From Musa acuminata AAA Group (taxonomy: Eukaryota; Streptophyta; Magnoliopsida; Zingiberales; Musaceae), in NCBI RefSeq assembly GCF_036884655.1, contig NC_088327.1:17942001-18006000 (forward strand): 64,000 nucleotides of DNA, read 5' to 3'. Below, in pieces: positions 54,847 to 64,000 of this stretch. Under the pieces are notes generated by a model that made no database searches, had not been told where the DNA came from, and saw only the letters and a program-made list of their open reading frames with translations. The position numbers were made by a program, and so were the translations under genes. Numbering within the stretch: the first letter of the stretch is position 1; each line of letters opens with the position of its first letter.

Positions 54847-56562
54847 TGTTGAATCTCGTATTTTGATGATGAAACTAATTGATAAGTGTTTATGTTTTAA
54901 TCTACGTTTTGAGTGACGCAGGATGCTTTGATCACGATGAGACAATTAAAGCAAGAAAAATCATGTTGTGTCGGAGGAAACATGTCAGAAGATTGGACGT
55001 CGAGCCAAAGGATCAGTCGACGTATCGACAAAAGGGTTCGGGCCATAGATTCGAGCATCAGACTAAGAAGAGCAGATATTGTGCCAAGGATATCGGAGTT
55101 ACGAAGTCAACTGGATGATTGGGCAAAAGGCAGCAAGAGAGGACGATGCATCGAAGAATCGGATGAAGCGTCGAGGGACCAATAACATGCCGGACAACAT
55201 GATTAATACTTAGTATTAATTGTATAGATCAAAGTATATTTTTACATGTGCAAAATTAACTATGATAGCAAAGGATAAAGCAAAATAAAGTCCCGGAGTC
55301 AAGGACGTGATTTCGTTGGGAGTTCAAGAGTTTGTCGGAAGTCCGAATGTTCGTCGGAAGTTCTGGCGGAACCAACCGAGAAGTCTTGGAGCTTGCTAAA
55401 GAAGCTCGTCGGAACTCGCCAAGAAGATCGTTATAAAGTCTAGGAGCTTGCCGGGAGTCCGCTGGAACATTGCCGAGAGATCGTCGGAAGTTCACCGGAA
55501 GATCGCCGGAAGCTCTCCGAAAGAAACCAAGACATAGGGACTTGTTTAGCTTAGGAAATATCTTAAATTTATTATTAGCATGTAATTGAGATTCGATTTG
55601 GGCCAACCCAATTAGGGGCCAGTTGAGCCCATGTAAGGACTATGTTGGGCCCAATGAGTGGCCCAAATAGTGCCCTAAGAAGTCTCATCGTCATGTCACA
55701 GTCTTCGAGACTATGTCATGTAGTGGTACCGTCAGTCTGGGTAGTTGTACTACCCCTAGCAGGGTGCCAGGCAGTGGTATCACTAGTCTGGACGGTGGTA
55801 CTGACCAGCACAGTACCCTAAGTGGTGGTACCACCCAGCATAGTCTCCCAAGCGGTGGTACCGACTAGCACAGCACCCAAGGCAGTGGTACCGCCCAGCA
55901 CAGTACCCCAGGCGGTGGTACTGCTAGACTAGGCGGTGGTATCGCATAGTGTAGTGTCAGTGTCAGACTAACACTAGGTAGTGGTACCGCCCAACGCAGG
56001 CGGTGGTACCGCCCGTGCTTGAGAAACCCGAGATAAGATGTTTTTAGGCTCCAAGTTTGAATCAACTTGAAGCCTATAAATACCCTTCTCATCCCTAGTT
56101 AACACACACAAGCACATAGAGTTTAAAAGTGAAGAAACATTGCTGTAATCTCTTTGGAAATTCCCTCCTCTACTCTAAGTTTAGATTTCTATAAGAGAGG
56201 AGTGTGAGTACTTGTAAGGGTTGTCTCCTAAACCCGGTAAAAGGAGAAGAGGGGTGTAAGAAGGAGGTTGATCTTCACCTATTAAAGGAAGATCAATAGT
56301 GGATGCCAGTGGCCTCGACTGAGGAGGAATCGATGGAGAGGATGAAGGTCATAATGACTATACCACTATAAAATTGGCGTGTTCTCTGGTTTGCATTTAC
56401 TTCCTGTCATTTACATACTACAAACTGAATCTTTACTTGCCTACTGCATTCACTTCATAAAGGTACACTTTCAAAGTTAGTTTTTCGAAATCAGTTGTCA
56501 TCGGAATCGGTTTTAATCAAAACGAAAAGTTTTGAAGACGTGATTTTACCGCTGCACTAACA
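54847..56562 (+). mobile_element. 5' LTR of the third gag-only element
   Basis: 1716 bp from TGTTGAATCTCG to CTGCACTAACA. Some 35-40 bases with the C-run that precede the end in other copies are absent. TATA box at 56075-56082. The primer site ATTGGTATTAGAGCC follows. Confidence 0.85.
55713..56020 (+). repeat. Largest palindromic array in the window
   Basis: Nine or ten GGCGGTGGTACCGCC-like units with spacers such as CAGCACAGTACCC, about twice as many as in the youngest copies. Confidence 0.82.
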
Positions 56563-56612
56563 ATTGGTATTAGAGCCTCATGATTTCTCAATTGGTTTAA
56601 AACCCAAGAGAA

Positions 56613-56800
56613 TTGGCTCTTTTTGGCTTTCAAGAGGGACTTTCTCTCATTCATCCTCCCTTGTTCAATGGGACATACTACATTTATTGGAAAACTCGAA
56701 TGAGAGTTTACTTGCTTTCATTGAATCTTGATTTATGGCATATAGTCGAATCCAATTTTCAAAAGTCTTCTCTTCCAATGAGCCATTAGGATGAGTTCTC
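56613..56800 (+). pseudogene. gag: Gag N-terminal fragment
   Basis: Starts at a TTG where relatives have ATG. It reads ALFGFQEGLSLIHPPLFNG, then YWKTRMRVYLLSLNLDLWH and SSLPMSH followed by a stop. It is cut at about 56800. About 60 codons of the N-terminal half of the copia gag remain; no function is possible. Confidence 0.8.
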
Positions 56801-58127
56801 CAAGCGTACTATTTAAGGAGGAGACAGGGAGAGGAGAATAGGAGATGACAACACCAAAAGGCTTTAGCCTATGAACCATTGGTTCTCTCCTATTTATAGA
56901 GGTCCCCTATCAACTTAACCCTAATGGATCCTGCCATATTGGGTATTGGATTTCCATCCAACTACCTAAGCCTCTTAGATTAGTGGATCTCTATCCAATA
57001 ATCTCTCATTTTCTCTTATTGGATCTTATCCATAGGATCCAATAATTTAGGAGCTTATTGGATATCCAATAAGATAGGGGCTCTGACGAATATCTCATAT
57101 GTGAACCTCTACTCATCGTAATGCCTACCATATGTGTGTGACCCTCTAGGCCCAATATCGAGCTAGCCGTGAGTCATACCTATCAGAACTCCTTCTAGCT
57201 CAACGAATTATTATCTTCATAATAATTCACTTGACTCATCGACTGCGAATGTACTAGGCCACTACACCATAGTCCCTAGATGATACAGAGGAATCTAATC
57301 TATTATACCTATCTGTCCTCAGTTACCATATACTCATAGTCCCTAATCCATCTAATATCCCAAAAACCGTATACTAGGCATAGTGTTGTTAGACCCATAC
57401 GGTTTCTACTCGAGTCTCACTCTAATCGGATTCTCCCGGAGAACTCTTTCTCTCTCAATCCGAATGACTTTGGCTAGGGATTTGTCTGAGAAAGAATACA
57501 TGGGATATTCCTCTTATGACACCGAGAGTGGATGATCCTCTATCGACACTCAATAGTTCTCGTAAGATTGGCTACCACTTTTGATTACGAGTTGTGCTAG
57601 ATCTGGAACCTTCTGACCTATAAGTCTGATATCAAAGAATGGAGCACTCATACAGGACATCCTTAGTGTCTCAAGTCTAAGGACAAGATATACCACTAGG
57701 ACAATAAGGCATCATCAACCATCCTATATTCTGTAAGCGGATCAATCAGTGAACTCATTCTCCAATGAGCACCTGTACTATATCCCTAGTCTCCCCAGAC
57801 GAGTAGCTATGAGACCAACTGCATCCATCATGTGGATGGATATACAGTACACTAGTATGTCTGATTATCTCGATGTCCCTCTCGAGTAACCTATGACCGG
57901 GATTATTTAGGGTATGTGTTTAAAGGTGAATCGGTCTCATTATCATAATCTCATCACGATCCAATTTCCATTGCACAAATCGAAGGACATCACAATATAT
58001 ATATGTGTATATGCAACAATCAATATAAAGTGATAAAATATCAAAATATAATAAGCAAAAAGACTGTATGTCAAGTCACACGTGCCATCACTCAAGTAAT
58101 TGGCTTGTAGGGCACCTATAACTAGCA
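56801..58127 (-). mobile_element. 3' LTR of a copia element (Angela/Tork-like)
   Basis: Ends CTATAACTAGCA at 58127; the adjoining ATCTCCCACTTGACC is the complement of the polypurine tract, of the CAAGTGGGAGAT type common in that copia group. TATA box on the minus strand at 56891-56898. Its other end is lost at about 56800. Confidence 0.78.
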
Positions 58128-58622
58128 ATCTCCCACTTGACCTAAAGTTAATCACTTATGTATCTGATCCTCATCAGACCCTTATGATGCTAAAAGATAA
58201 TCTGAGACAACGGCTTTGTTTGTGGATCTACGATGTTATCTTCGGATGGAACTATTACCACTACTATAACTCTTCGGGCCAAGATCTCCGTAATAAGCTG
58301 GAACCTCTTCAAAACACTTCTGATGAGGCTCAGGTTCCTTTATTTGAGCAATCACCTCATAGTTGTCACAATATAAGGGAATCGGCTCCTCGCTACCTAG
58401 CACGACTCCTAGATCTGTGATGAACTTCTTCATCCAGACTTCCTCCTTTGCTGCCTCTTCTACAGCAATGTTATCTGCTTCTATGGTCGAGTTAGCAATA
58501 GTATCTTGCTTGGAAATCTTCTTGCACATTGCTATTCAGGGTGTACACATACCCCAAATTTGACTTGCTATCATTGACATCGGACAAGAAACTCAAGTTT
58601 GTGTAGCCTTTAACCCTTAGAC
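58128..58622 (-). pseudogene. pol: Copia RNase H, C-terminal end of pol
   Basis: The open stretch 58529-58236 has SKQDTIANSTIEADNIAVEE, AAKEEVWMKKFITDLGVV and PIPLYCDNYEVIAQIKEP, the normal copia RNase H tail. Upstream, to about 58620, another frame reads GYTNLSFLSDVNDSKSNLGY, where relatives have GYTDSDF; a catalytic Asp is lost. The element is cut at 58622 by the next LTR. It lies just upstream of its polypurine tract and LTR, as expected for a 3' terminal part. Confidence 0.82.
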
Positions 58623-60216
58623 TATTGAATCACAGATTTTGATAATGAAACTAATTGAGAGTGTTTATGATTTAATCTATGTTTTGAGTGATGTAGGAAG
58701 CTTCGATCAGGATGAGATAATTAAAGCAGGAAGAATCATGTTGGGCCAGAGAAAAACATATCAGAAGATTGGATGTCATGCCGAAGGATTGGTCGACGTA
58801 TCGATAGAAGGCCTCGGGCCATGAGATCGGGCATCGGGCCAAGAAAAGCAGAAATTAGGCTAAGGAAATCAGAGTTGCGGAGGTCAACTGGCCGATTGGG
58901 CAATAGGCCACAAGAGAGGATGATGTGCCAAAGAATCGAACGAGGCGTCGATGAACCAATGACTTGCTGGACAACATTTGTTTAGCTTGGTAATAATTTT
59001 CTAAATCGAAGTAGATTTTAAGTGTGTAGGATTAACTATGATAGCAAGGCATAAATCAAAATGATGTCTTGGAGTCAAGAATGAGATTTCGTTGGGAGTT
59101 CAAGAGTTCGTCGAAAGTCCAAATGTTCGTCGGAAGTTCTATCGAAATTGACCGAGAAGTCTAGGAGCTTGCCAAAGAAGCTCATCGAAACTCGCCAAGA
59201 AGATCATCATGAAGCGAAGGAGCTTGTTAGGAGTCCACTAGAACATTGCCGAGAGATCATCGAAAGTTCGTCGGAAGATCGTCGGAAGCTCGCTGAAAGA
59301 AACCTAGACTTACGGACTTATTGAGCTTAGTGAATGTATTAAAATTTGTAGTTATCACATAATTGGGTTGGAATTGGGCCAACTTAATTAGGAGTCAATT
59401 AGGCCCAAGGTTGTACTGTGTTGGGCCAAATGCAAGGCCCAAACAATGACCCAACTAGTGGCACCGTCGTGGCATAGTCTCCGAAACTATGTTAGGCGGT
59501 GGTACCACTAGATTAGGCGGTGGTACCACCTAGTGACAGTGTTAGGTGATTGTACCACCAATCTGAGTGGTGGTACCACCTAGACACGGTCTTCCAAGTG
59601 GTGGTACTACCTAGTGTTAGTGCTACAGGTGGTGGTACCGCCCAACACAAGTAGTGGTTCCGCCAAGACCCGGGAAACCCAGGATGAGACTCTTTTAGTC
59701 TCCAAGTTTAAATCCACTTAAGGCCTATAAATACCCCTCTCATCCCTGGTTAAGAAATCATAATAATTGAGAGCATAAAATAAAAAAACATTGTTGTAAT
59801 CTTATGCGGAGCCCTTTCAAAGCTTTAAGTGTTAGCGTAGTTTGAGATAGGAGTAAAGGGGGTTGTAAAGGTTCTCTCCTGAACCTGTCAAAAGGAGAAT
59901 CAAGTTGTAAAAGTAGTTGATCTTCGTCCATTGAAGGAAGATTGTTAGTGGATGTTAGTGGCCTCGACGGAAGGGGAATCGGTGGGGTGGATGTAGGTCA
60001 CGACGATCGAACCACTATAATTCGATTTGTATTTCTGTTTTGCTATTTACCTTAACTATGAATTGCCTTACTTGCTTTATATCCACTATACTCTTCTGTA
60101 TGCTATCAAGTTAACATTTTCCGAAACAGATTTAATCACAATGATATTTTGAACTAATGTAATTTTATCCGCTATACTAATTCACCCCCCCTCTTAGTGT
60201 CAACTCATTCCTAACC
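58623..60216 (+). mobile_element. 5' LTR of the fourth element
   Basis: 1594 bp; TG changed to TA at the start, CA changed to CC at the end. Palindromic array at 59455-59680, TATA box at 59726-59733. More diverged than the LTRs at 24040 and 41570. Confidence 0.85.
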
Positions 60217-60266
60217 GTTGGTATTAGAGCCATGCTCTTTTTCAATTGATTTAACACCCAAGAGAA

Positions 60267-61049
60267 ATGGCTCTTTTCGATTTTTAAGAGGGCTTTTCTA
60301 TCGTTCGTCCTCCCATGTTCAATGGGATGGACTACACTTATTGAAAAACTTGAATGAGAGTTTTCTTGCTTTCGTTGAATCTTGATTTATGGAACATTAT
60401 CGAAAATGGTTTTCAAAAGTCTTCTCTTCTAATAAATGATTTGAATGATTTGGAGAAGAAGACTTTCTCTTTGAATGCTAGAGCTATGAATGCTTTATTT
60501 TACGCCTTAGACAAAAATGAATTTAATCGGATTTCTACTTGCGAAATGGCTTTTGACATTTGGCACACACTCAAAATCACACACGAAGGCACTAGTAGAG
60601 TTAAAGACTCTAAAATAAATATTTTGGTGCATGATTTTGAGTTATTTCATAAGGAACTAAGCGAGACTATTGGAGACATGTACACCCATTTTACGGATGT
60701 TGTCAATAGTCTAAAAGATCTTGGTAAAAGTTTTTCAATTCTTGAACTTGTGAATAAAGTTTTACGATCTCTTTCTAAAAATTAGGATTCGAAAGTAATT
60801 GCAATACAAGAGATAACAAATTTAAATAAATTTCCATTTGAAGAACTTATCGGGTTTTTGATGACCTATGAAATGTCACATGATGAACTTGAGAACTACC
60901 TTCCAAAGAAAAGGAAGGATTTTGCACTTAGAACAAAAGAAGATCACTTAAGCAAAAGCTCAAGTGATGGTGAACTTGAACCACTCACAATAAAGCTTAC
61001 AAAGTTCTTAAAACAAGAATCAAAGAACAAAAATAAACTTAAATTATTG
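60267..61049 (+). pseudogene. gag: Gag of the fourth element
   Basis: The start codon at 60267 is followed by TAA in place of Gln at codon 7, and a Trp and an Arg codon are both TGA in YTY*KT*MRVFLLSLNLDLWN. The stretch 60354-60785 keeps the core (NARAMNALFYALDKNEFNRI, HEGTSRVKDSKINILVHDF, NKVLRSLSKN), then a stop where relatives have Trp, then EELIGFLMTYEM and KKRKDFALRTKEDHLSKSS. It is cut at about 61049 before the usual C-terminus. Decay is mostly by transitions. Confidence 0.82.
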
Positions 61050-61669
61050 GTGGTAGCATTAATTGTCGGTGGTACAACTGTTAGTCTAGGCGATACCACC
61101 GCCCAAACCACTTGGGAGATTGGGTCACCAGGCGGTGCCACTGCTGGCCATGATTTTAGGTGCTGAATGGGCTGTTCAATTCATCCCAATTCAGCCCTAT
61201 TAAGGGCTCAATTGGCCCCTAAATGAGTTATTGAGATTACCTCCCAATCCTAACTCAACTTAAGAACTATAATAATTTAGACATTTAACAAAGCATTCTT
61301 GTGCCGATAAATCAATTGTTCTTTCGGCGAGCTTTTAGCGATCTTCCGGCAAACTTCTAATGATCTCTCGGCAATGTTCTGATAGACTTTCGGCAAGCTC
61401 TTGGATTTCACGAGGATGTTCTTAGCGAGTTCCAATAAACTTCTTTGGCAAGCTCTTGAACTTCTTGGTTGGTTCTAGTGGAACTTCCGACGAACGTCTA
61501 ATCTTCCGCAAACTCTCAAACTCTCAATGAAATCTTAATCTTGACTCTGGCACAACATTTGCTTTATGTCTTGCCGCTATCGTAGTTAATCATGTATACT
61601 TTTCTCAACATATAGATTAGCTTAAACAATTTACCAATTGATTTCATCATCAAAATCCGAGATTCAACA
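61050..61669 (-). mobile_element. 3' LTR of a second SIRE-like copia, truncated
   Basis: Begins inside the palindromic array and ends CGAGATTCAACA at 61669, next to a polypurine-tract complement. The half nearer the TATA box is missing. Confidence 0.82.
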
Positions 61670-63027
61670 ATCTCTCCCTTTTTTATGATGATAATCAATT
61701 GATGACAGAGTTAACATTAACTCCCCCTATCTATATGCCATACTTGAGAAAAGATATTTTTGAATTTAAGCATCAAAGTGATAAATTATATTCATTTAAA
61801 CTTATCAACATGCATATCATGATTCTTATCATGATTTACCAATACGATACCATGTATTTATCAATAATAAAAATAAAAAATGATGTCATGACATCCATTT
61901 TCAAGTTAATGATGATAGACAATCATCATTTTCAAATATGATATGAGTTTCGAATATGAAATTTAGCAAGATGACAATTCATCATTTTGAGGTATGGTAT
62001 CAATCGGAAATAGAAAATTAAGCTCATGATACCTTATCATAATGAAGGACATTTACGAATTCAAGCATGATACTAGGAATAAAATATTTATAACTCATCA
62101 TGCCCCATTCCGATATGTTTCAAGCAAAAATTTTGATATTTTTCAACTATGTATTTGACGATACCAATTATATTTAATCATATTTCAAGCATTCGCAAAA
62201 CATTCAAGTATTTATGATACAATGCATTTTATCTAAGACATGTCAATTTGTCATTAATTTGCCACATTTCTCCCCCTTTGTCATCAACAAAAAGGAGAAT
62301 AATTCAACAATGCAAGTATGGTAAAAATTCAAGCAAGTTTCACACCTATTTATCTAAGCCATAAAGGAAGATAACTTTTTGAAAAGCTAACATTTTTACT
62401 CGAGGGCTTTTTGGTTCTTCTTGTGCAAGTTTCTTTCTTCCTTTGTCATAGAAAAATAAGAAGAGGAAGAAGGGTAAGGAAAGAATCCATCAAGAACCAA
62501 ATTTCATGAAAGGATTTGAACCAAGTCAAATTCAAAACAATATATGAGTTTTATTAAATCATGCTTTAACTTTATCAAAGAGAAGGGATTTATGGAAAGG
62601 ATCAAGTGTATCATAAATCAAATCCGTTACACGCTAAATCAAATCGCCTTTTTTGCAAGTGATCATTACACACTAAAAATTCATAAAGTTTTTCTTTCAT
62701 GAGAAAAGTAAGGAAGAAGCATCAAATGAAGGATTAAATTTTTTTAAATAAGTAGCATCAAATGAAGGATTAAAAATTCTTAAATAAGTATTCATAAATC
62801 AAATATGTTTCTTATTAAAAATTCATAAGAGTGAATTCCGTGAAAGATGCATTTATCAATGAATTCAATGGGTGAAGAGACTAAGTGTATCAAACATCAT
62901 TTCGTGATGGAGCAAAGGTACGGAGTAAACTTGATACCAAGGAAGATAAAAATAAAATAGATTCATGAAAGCTCCATTCATGAAATACATTAAGAGAAAG
63001 ATAGTCCGGAAAAGAAATACAACAAAC
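61670..63027 (-). other. Polypurine tract and 3' non-coding region of the second SIRE-like copia
   Basis: Pyrimidine run, hairpin-forming sequence at about 61690-61745, inverted repeat at 62267-62300, then AT-rich DNA with a locally repeated AAGTAGCATCAAATGAAGGA-type block near 62700-62780. No coding similarity. Confidence 0.75.
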
Positions 63028-64000
63028 TCATGCATTCAGACAATTTAACATGCATATCTCTCTTCTAATAAAATCAAATTGTTCTTCATTTAAAGGTTTT
63101 ATAAAGATATCTATCAATCGATATTTCGTATTAATGAATTCTAAGATTACATCATGATTATTAACATGATCTCTTATAAACTGATGTCTAATGTCAATAT
63201 ATTTAGTTCTAGAGTGTTGAATATAATTTTTTGTTAAACATATTGCACTTGTGTTATCACATTTTATGGAAATATTCTTAAGATAAATTCTATAATCTTC
63301 TAAAGTATATTTCATCCATACGACTTGTGCACAACATGCACTAGCCACTATATATTTGGCATTGGTCGTAGATAGTGTAACTGAGTTTTGTTTCTTGGAA
63401 GACCAAGAGACATGTGCATGACCTAAGAATTGACATGTTCCAGATGTGTTTTTTTTATCTAATCTACATCTAGCAAAATCTATATCAGCATAAGCAATTA
63501 ATTCAATTTTTTTAGATTTTGGATACCATAATCCTAGATTAGTGGTTCCTTTAAGATATCTAAGAATTCTTTCAATTACTTTACAATGAGATAGCTTAGG
63601 ATTAGATTGAAACCTAGCATAAAGTCCTATGCTAAACATGATATTCGGTCTTGTTGCGATGAGGTATAGTAAACTACCTATCATACATTTATAGGTTTTT
63701 TTATCAAAGCTTTCTCTACTTTTGTCAATGTTTAACTTAGTGGAGGTACTCATAGGAATATTGATAGCATTTGAAATATCCATATTAAACTGTTTTAGCA
63801 AGTCTAGTGCATATTTTATTTGACTAAGAAAAGTACCATTACTAAGTTGTTTGATTTGTAAGCCTAAAAAGAAAGATAAATACCCATTAAACTCATTTCA
63901 AACTCTAGGCTCATACTCTTGGCAAACGATTCACATAGAGATTCATTTGTAGAACCAAAAATAATATCATCCACGTAAATTTGAACAACAAAAAAATTAT
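63028..64000 (-). pseudogene. pol: Copia RNase H and reverse transcriptase (runs off the window)
   Basis: 63801-63028 (257 residues) covers the RT end and RNase H: MSTSTKLNIDKSRESFD, SLLYLIATRPNIMFSIG, ELIAYADIDFARCRLDKK, and [20 protein letters not shown], where the RNase H Glu of EAEY is replaced, then [12 protein letters not shown] and FIRREICMLNCLNA at the C-terminus. Upstream in another frame are FEMSLMG and, near 63975-63964, QIYVDDI with both catalytic Asp present, unlike the copy at 7507-15510. A frameshift near 63880 separates the two. The rest of pol and gag lie right of the window. Confidence 0.87.

Larger units (their letters stand above)
54847..56800 (+). mobile_element. Third gag-only element, 5' end only
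   Basis: 5' LTR, primer site and about 190 bases of gag, then an abrupt change at about 56800 to copia LTR. The gag-only assignment is inferred from LTR similarity, since the region after gag is missing. Confidence 0.75.
58623..61049 (+). mobile_element. Fourth gag-only-type element, 5' end only
   Basis: LTR 58623-60216, primer site GTTGGTATTAGAGCC at 60217-60231, then damaged gag to about 61049, where minus-strand LTR sequence takes over. The gag-only class is inferred from LTR similarity. Confidence 0.75.

Noticed and set aside
55713..56020. Palindromic arrays as a CRISPR array
   Set aside because: Spacers are not unique and of uneven length, the repeats are short and diverged, there are no cas genes, and the setting is a plant retrotransposon LTR.

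Overview
This window is nested plant retrotransposon DNA and contains no convincing host gene. The case rests on copia- and gypsy-type gag, protease, integrase, reverse transcriptase and RNase H remnants, primer-binding sites matching initiator tRNA-Met, polypurine tracts, LTR pairs and several 5-bp target-site duplications. It is a nuclear genome of a repeat-rich flowering plant. The SIRE/Maximus-like copia lineage and the texture of the LTRs suggest a monocot, perhaps Musaceae, but that is a guess from general familiarity, not from a search.

Layout, left to right. (1) 1-4287: minus-strand SIRE-like element with most of pol deleted; its 5' LTR is cut at 4287 and a further piece probably lies at 34118-34507. 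(2) 4288-34117: plus-strand Ty3/gypsy element, about 5.8 kb without its guests. It is split by a minus-strand tandem of gag-only elements (6813-23205), itself split by an almost complete SIRE-like copia (7507-15510, duplication CCTAG), and by a gag-only element (24040-31699, duplication CATAT). (3) 34508-41260: a copia LTR split by a minus-strand gypsy element (35512-40929, duplication CCAAC/CCAGC). (4) 41261-54263: an old degenerate gypsy-type gag region split by a second gag-only element (41570-52974, duplication GCTGC), whose 3' LTR holds a GC-rich LTR element with no recognisable protein (47831-52394). (5) 54264-64000: copia LTR pieces, two truncated gag-only elements (54847, 58623) and the end of another minus-strand SIRE-like element whose reverse transcriptase runs off the window.

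How the parts relate. The SIRE-like copies carry gag plus pol, though all seen here are broken. The gag-only copies share their LTR ends, primer site, polypurine region and gag, but have several kilobases of AT-rich non-coding DNA in place of pol. They look like non-autonomous partners (TR-GAG type) that would need enzymes from SIRE-like relatives. The best candidates for something new are structural: arrays of GC-rich palindromes just upstream of the LTR TATA box, a second array of CCGGAAG-like motifs in the same LTRs, three adjacent hairpins immediately before the polypurine tract, and a roughly 34-nt inverted repeat with a degenerate GCTAGC-type repeat in the 3' non-coding part. Coding decay is dominated by changes that fit cytosine deamination, including Asp-to-Asn changes in two reverse transcriptase active sites.
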